The position numbers and the translations under genes are program-made. Below, piece by piece: positions 60,014 through 64,000 of a stretch of 64,000 nucleotides of DNA. Position 1 is the stretch's first letter, and each line of letters starts with the position of its first letter. Source of the DNA: Flavobacterium panici (GTDB lineage Bacteria > Bacteroidota > Bacteroidia > Flavobacteriales > Flavobacteriaceae); assembly GCF_903819335.1 (NCBI RefSeq), contig NZ_CAIJDE010000063.1, positions 1-64,000 on the forward strand, read 5' to 3'. The notes under the pieces are model-generated. The model ran no database searches. It saw only the letters and a program-made list of their open reading frames with translations, and had not been told where the DNA came from.

Positions 60014-61936
60014 ATGAAAAATACCATTTCGCAGAGAGTTGCTGACTTTCTAAAAAATTATCCGCCTTTTAATTTTCTACATCCGAAAGATCTGGAAAAA
60101 CTTTCGGAACAGATTTCTATTGTCTATAAAGATAAAGACGCCGTTATTTTTGCCGAAAACGATCAAACACATGACTCATTTTATGTGGTCCACAAAGGTG
60201 CAGTTGCGTTAAAGAAAAGTACAAAAAATACAGTTCTGGATATGTGTGACGAAGGCGATATTTTTGGATTGCGTCCGCTTTTGGCACAGGAAAATTATAT
60301 TATGGAAGCTGTGGCACATGAAGAAAGCATTTTATATGCTATTCCAATCGCTGTTTTTAAACCTTATGCATTAGAAAATAGAAATGTTGGTAATTTCCTT
60401 ATTGAAAGTTATGCTTCGAATACCCGAAATCCATATTCAGATATTCATAAAGATAAATTATACGGTGATGATGATTTACTAAATGAAAACCGCCATTCGA
60501 GCAATGATTCATTTGATTTAGCACCAATTAAATATTCCAAAAAAATTGTGACCTGCAGTCCGTCAACAACCGTTAAGGAAGTCGCCAGGATCATGAATAA
60601 GAAAAAAGTGGGCGCTATATTAATTGTAGATGAAATGCTCCCTATTGGTATTTTGACTGATAAAGATCTTCGAAATAAAATTGTTACCGGAGATTTCCCT
60701 ATAACTACAACTGCCGAAACCATAATGACGAAACCTGTTATTACGTATCCTAAAAAAATGACCGTTACTGAGGCGCAAATGGCAATGATGAAAAGCAGTA
60801 TCAGCCATTTATGCCTTACCAAAGATGGAACTGTTAATACCAAAGCAGTTGGGATTTTATCCAAACACGACGTAATGGTTGCGCTTGGAAATAATCCGGC
60901 AGTCTTGATTAAGGCTTTGAAAAGAGCTAAAAAAACAAAGGAAATAAAACCGATCAGAAACCGAATTATGCAATTGCTTCAGGGATATTTAGATCAAAAC
61001 ATTCCAATGACTTTGATTGCTAAAATCATAACAGAACTAAATGAAGCCTGCACTACACGTGTTATCGAAATTTGCTTAGAAAAAATGAGCAGTCCCCCAC
61101 CGGTTAAATTTGCATGGCTGGCGCTGGGAAGTCAGGGCCGAGGCGAACAAATGCTGCACACCGATCAGGATAATGCGATTGTTTATGAAAATGTAAATGA
61201 AGTTTTTAGGGATGAAACACGAATTTATTTTTTAAAATTTGCTGCACTTGTCAATAAAGGACTTTTTGATATTGGCTATGATTATTGTCCTGCCGAAATG
61301 ATGGCTTCAAATCCAAAATGGTGTATGAGTCTGGATGAATGGAAAAGTCAGGTGCATCATTGGATTACGAATCCTGGGAAAAATGAAGTTTTGCTTTCTT
61401 TTATTTTCTTTGATTACAGTAGAACTTATGGCGACGCTGAAATAGTAAGTCAACTGTCAGATTCCATTTTTGAAAACGTAAAAGCAAATCCTATTTTTTA
61501 TATGCATTTGGTAAGTGGTGCTTTGCAAAGTCCCTCTCCTACTGGTTTTTTTAGACAATTTTTAGTTGAACAAGACGGTGCAAACAAAGACAATTTTGAT
61601 ATTAAAAGAAGGGCTTTAATGCCTTTAACTGATGCTGCGCGTGTTTTAATTTTATCTCATTCGGTTAAATCAATAAGCAATACTGCAGAACGTTTTGAAA
61701 AGTTAGCGGAACTAGAACCAAATAATAGAGAATTGTATTTATCGTGTTCTTATTCGTTTAAAGCTTTATTAAAATTTAGAACAAAGCAAGGACTTTTACA
61801 TCATGATTCAGGGCAGTTTATTGCTTTGGAATCTCTATCAAAAATGGAAAAGATTAAACTAAAACGTACTTTTAAAACGATTAAAGAACTTCAAGAATTG
61901 ATTTCGGTACGTTTTAATATTTCAAATTTGGTATAG
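60014..61936 (+). CDS. cNMP-binding, CBS and DUF294 nucleotidyltransferase-like protein
   Basis: This 640-aa cytoplasmic protein has an N-terminal cNMP-binding domain (about residues 15-135), two CBS domains (about 175-300) and a DUF294 nucleotidyltransferase-like domain with LGSQGRGEQMLHTDQDNAI (GS and paired Asp motif). A C-terminal helical DUF294_C domain follows. The family looks like GlnD-type nucleotidyltransferase regulators; the target is unknown. The exonuclease gene starts at its stop codon, so they are cotranslated. Confidence 0.9.
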   Translation: MKNTISQRVADFLKNYPPFNFLHPKDLEKLSEQISIVYKDKDAVIFAENDQTHDSFYVVHKGAVALKKSTKNTVLDMCDEGDIFGLRPLLAQENYIMEAVAHEESILYAIPIAVFKPYALENRNVGNFLIESYASNTRNPYSDIHKDKLYGDDDLLNENRHSSNDSFDLAPIKYSKKIVTCSPSTTVKEVARIMNKKKVGAILIVDEMLPIGILTDKDLRNKIVTGDFPITTTAETIMTKPVITYPKKMTVTEAQMAMMKSSISHLCLTKDGTVNTKAVGILSKHDVMVALGNNPAVLIKALKRAKKTKEIKPIRNRIMQLLQGYLDQNIPMTLIAKIITELNEACTTRVIEICLEKMSSPPPVKFAWLALGSQGRGEQMLHTDQDNAIVYENVNEVFRDETRIYFLKFAALVNKGLFDIGYDYCPAEMMASNPKWCMSLDEWKSQVHHWITNPGKNEVLLSFIFFDYSRTYGDAEIVSQLSDSIFENVKANPIFYMHLVSGALQSPSPTGFFRQFLVEQDGANKDNFDIKRRALMPLTDAARVLILSHSVKSISNTAERFEKLAELEPNNRELYLSCSYSFKALLKFRTKQGLLHHDSGQFIALESLSKMEKIKLKRTFKTIKELQELISVRFNISNLV

Positions 61937-61938
61937 TG

Positions 61939-62565
61939 ATGGGTTTATTTAATTTTTGGAAAAAGGAAGAAAACCTCTTCGATGAAAATATCACAATCGA
62001 AGAAACCCGATTTGTTGTTCTGGATACTGAAACGACTGGATTCGATTATGAAAATGATCGTATTTTATGTATTGGCGCTCTGGTTCTTCAAAACGGAGTA
62101 ATCTCTGTTCAAAATAGTTTTGAAATTTATCTTCAACAGGATCATTATGATAAATCTACAGCTCAGATTCATGGTATTTTAAAAGACTTACTCATTAAAC
62201 GTCCGTCTGAATTAGAAGCTTTAGAACAATTTTTATCTTTTCTTGGAGATTCAATTATCGTTGCGCATCATACCATTTTTGATGTTACAATGATTAATAA
62301 AGCACTGGAAAGAAACAACTTACCTCAACTTACTAACAAAACTTTAGACACAGCTTATTTATACAAAAGAACTTTAATTAAATCGCATTTGTTTGAACGA
62401 AAAGATCATTACACTCTTGATGATCTTGCAGATAAGTTTGATATTTCTAAAAAAGACCGTCATACGGCTTTGGGCGATGCTTATATTACTGCTATTGCAT
62501 TTTTAAAAATTGTAAAGAAATTGAGAGAGAAAAAAGAGGTTAATTTGAATTCTCTTTTTAAATAA
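61939..62565 (+). CDS. 3'-5' exonuclease, DnaQ/PolC-like
   Basis: This 208-aa DEDD exonuclease has VVLDTETTGFDYENDRILCI (motif I, Asp and Glu), IVAHHTIFDVTMIN (motif II) and DRHTALGDAYITA (motif III, DEDDh). It may proofread or trim nucleic acids. I start at ATG 61939; a GTG at 61936 overlaps the stop codon of the upstream gene. The partnership with the DUF294 gene is a recurring one in this group, as I remember. A 17-bp-stem hairpin follows directly. Confidence 0.9.
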   Translation: MGLFNFWKKEENLFDENITIEETRFVVLDTETTGFDYENDRILCIGALVLQNGVISVQNSFEIYLQQDHYDKSTAQIHGILKDLLIKRPSELEALEQFLSFLGDSIIVAHHTIFDVTMINKALERNNLPQLTNKTLDTAYLYKRTLIKSHLFERKDHYTLDDLADKFDISKKDRHTALGDAYITAIAFLKIVKKLREKKEVNLNSLFK

Positions 62566-62599
62566 TAAAGGTTTGAAATATATTCAAACCTTTATTATT
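62561..62599 (+). terminator. Terminator after the exonuclease gene
   Basis: A perfect 17-bp stem, AATAATAAAGGTTTGAA and its complement, encloses a 5-nt loop and overlaps the stop codon. Confidence 0.85.
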
Positions 62600-62687
62600 T
62601 ATTTGTCCATAAATAAACGATAGGGAAATACATTTGAAGATCTGTTTTTAAGATTTTTCATAAAACTGTCGCATAAATAATCCCACT

Positions 62688-63344
62688 CATGGTGCACCTC
62701 CAGGCTATGTAGGTTATGAAGAAGGCGGATTATTGGTTAACAAAATAAGACAGAAACCATATTCTATTGTTTTATTTGATGAAATTGAAAAAGCACATCC
62801 TTCTGTTTTTGATGTTTTCCTGCAGATTATGGACGAAGGAAAACTACATGATCGTTTGGGAAAAGAAGGTGATTTCTCGAATGCTATTATTCTTTTTACT
62901 TCAAATATTGGTGCAGATCATATTGTGAGCACATTTAATAATCGTGAAATTCCAACGTCAACTTCCTTAATGGAAATTATGGGGAATTATTTCAGACCTG
63001 AATTTTTAGGAAGATTAACAGAGATTGTACCTTTTGCGCCTATCAGTAAAGAAAATGCATTAAAGATATTTGAAATTCATCTCAAAAAAGAGTTTATGGA
63101 TTTATTGAAAAACATCAATATTCAAGTTGAAATTCCTATTGAAGCTAAACTTTATCTTGCCGAAAGCGGATATAATGCTAAATATGGAGCAAGACCAATA
63201 AAAAGCATTATTAGAAGTCATTTAAGAAGACCTTTGGCTAAAAAGATAATTTCCGGAGAAGTCAAAGATGGTGATACTATTTCTGTTAGCATTGAAAATA
63301 ATGAAGTAAAATGGATTAAAAAAGAAGATCTTTATCCTCTTTAA
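62688..63344 (+). pseudogene. C-terminal fragment of a ClpB/ClpV-type AAA+ ATPase
   Basis: Coding homology begins abruptly with GAPPGYVGYEEGGLLVNKIR at 62691 and goes on through Walker B (VLFDEIEKAHP), sensor 1 (LFTSNIG), the arginine finger region (RPEFLGRL) and sensor 2 (GARPIKS) to a normal end. The Walker A half and all N-terminal domains are missing, and an in-frame stop lies at 62661-62663. The only start-like codon is TTG at 62733. It may derive from a T6SS ClpV (TssH) or a ClpB. Loss of Walker A makes activity unlikely. Confidence 0.8.
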
Positions 63345-63365
63345 AATTAGATTTACAAGCATAAA

Positions 63366-63397
63366 AAAACGCTAAGAAATCAAATTCTTAGCGTTTT
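63366..63397. terminator. Bidirectional terminator between the Clp fragment and topoisomerase gene
   Basis: AAAACGCTAAGAA and TTCTTAGCGTTTT form a perfect 13-bp stem with a 6-nt loop and A/T runs on both sides. Confidence 0.88.
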
Positions 63398-63403
63398 CAT
63401 TTT

Positions 63404-64000
63404 TTAGTCTAAAACCAAACCAATCTGACCATCGTCATCTAATTCTGTTTCTACAGGATCATCTTCTGATACTTCTGGTTTTTCAGGGATTTCTTCGACT
63501 GGCTCTTCGTAAGGAAGCGGGTCTAATAAATTAACCTGTTTTAGTTTATCTGTAGTTAATTGATTTCCTAAAGCTTTAAAACCTTTTACAGCTATAAAGT
63601 CTTCAACATCAATATGTAAATCTTCTTTTTGAACTCCTTTTACTTTCGCAAAAACCAATTGTGCCACCGGACGATAATCTGTTGAGACAATTTCTAATTG
63701 CGAATTTGGATGGTCTGTAATAAAGCTTTCTTCTTTACCTTCATTTTCAACAAGGAAACGTTTTAAGAAATAACGCTCTTTTTCTCCATCATAATAAATA
63801 GCAGAAATTGGTTTTTTAGGTTTCCATTTTTCCAAAATAATCATATCTTCCTCAAAATGAGTTGACAATTCCGGAATAATGACTTTTAGTTTACCTGTCT
63901 GGCTTATAACTAAAATTTTATCGCTTGGCTTAAATTCACCTAACAATTCACCTCTTGCATCAACATTTAAACGCTTTACAGTATCATCAAACCAAACTTT
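63404..64000 (-). CDS. DNA gyrase/topoisomerase IV A subunit, C-terminal part (cut by window edge)
   Basis: The frame stays open to the right edge (KVWFDDTVKRLNVDARGELL just inside the window), so the gene starts outside. The visible 198 codons hold part of the C-terminal beta-pinwheel DNA-wrapping region and an acidic tail (EEPVEEIPEKPEVSEDD, ending DDDGQIGLVLD). Bacteroidota often carry this ParC-type subunit beside other genes. The choice between ParC and GyrA needs the N-terminal part. Confidence 0.82.
   Translation of the reverse strand, partial: KVWFDDTVKRLNVDARGELLGEFKPSDKILVISQTGKLKVIIPELSTHFEEDMIILEKWKPKKPISAIYYDGEKERYFLKRFLVENEGKEESFITDHPNSQLEIVSTDYRPVAQLVFAKVKGVQKEDLHIDVEDFIAVKGFKALGNQLTTDKLKQVNLLDPLPYEEPVEEIPEKPEVSEDDPVETELDDDGQIGLVLD

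Noticed and set aside
60445..60864. Minus-strand frame of 139 codons
   Set aside because: It is antisense to the CBS domains of the DUF294 protein; no domain or start signal was seen.
62733..63344. A complete short ATPase gene starting at TTG
   Set aside because: Conserved ClpB/ClpV coding continues in frame upstream of the TTG to about 62688, and the Walker A half is absent, so this is a truncated remnant.

Overview
The window is chromosomal DNA from a member of the Bacteroidota, most likely Flavobacterium or a close relative. The evidence is the AT-rich sequence, promoters of the Bacteroidota form (TAnnTTTG -7 box), weak Shine-Dalgarno sites, flavobacterial families (DUF5606, DUF6452, DUF6048, DUF6095) and a fused CcoN-CcoO oxidase subunit. 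No rRNA, tRNA, CRISPR array or prophage was seen. The left edge cuts an IS3-family element and the right edge cuts a type II topoisomerase A-subunit gene.

Positions 1-11.7 kb form a microaerobic respiration block: hemN, a SafE-like membrane protein, fixH, ccoG, ccoP, ccoQ, ccoNO, ccoS, the copper ATPase ccoI, and a Crp/Fnr-family regulator. Three promoters here (hemN, ccoS-to-fixH, ccoI), plus a fourth upstream of an Aer-like PAS gene at 20.8 kb, carry the same 14-bp palindrome ATGA-N6-TCAT. In all four it lies exactly 22 bp from a TAnnTTTG box. This looks like a local Fnr-type regulon with class II activator geometry.

Positions 11.7-22 kb are mostly housekeeping: mazG, a periplasmic alpha-carbonic anhydrase, DUF5606, peptide deformylase, a FUSC membrane protein, malate:quinone oxidoreductase, ruvX, a ParE-type toxin-antitoxin pair, the PAS protein and dapD. 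Two arrays of short palindromes with a period near 52 bp (2.3-2.8 kb and 17.2-17.4 kb) fill the only gene-free stretches over 300 bp.

Positions 22-35 kb are devoted to surface polysaccharide. First come LPS-core-type genes (GT9, WaaE-like GT2, a sugar kinase, GT4 and three more GT2-like enzymes), with several convergent genes that touch or overlap. Then comes a compact six-gene operon: ACP, KAS III, SDR, Rieske oxygenase, a second KAS III and a NeuD-type acyltransferase. It is divergent from a VioA-like sugar aminotransferase. My reading is a pathway that builds a small hydroxylated acyl group on a dedicated ACP and attaches it to an amino sugar. This is the most interesting candidate system in the window.

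Positions 35-64 kb hold tRNA and cysteine metabolism genes (threonylcarbamoyl-AMP synthase, cysteine desulfurase, a serine acetyltransferase plus cysteine synthase pair), RNA methyltransferases, lipoproteins (one with three copies of a Cys-rich domain), a histidine kinase, a ZIP transporter, a TonB-dependent outer-membrane protein next to a membrane-bound AraC regulator, murQ, a cNMP/CBS/DUF294 protein with an exonuclease, a decayed Clp/ClpV ATPase fragment and the topoisomerase gene. Dispersed CTTTGT-type and TTAGAATC-type low-complexity repeats sit in five intergenic gaps here.
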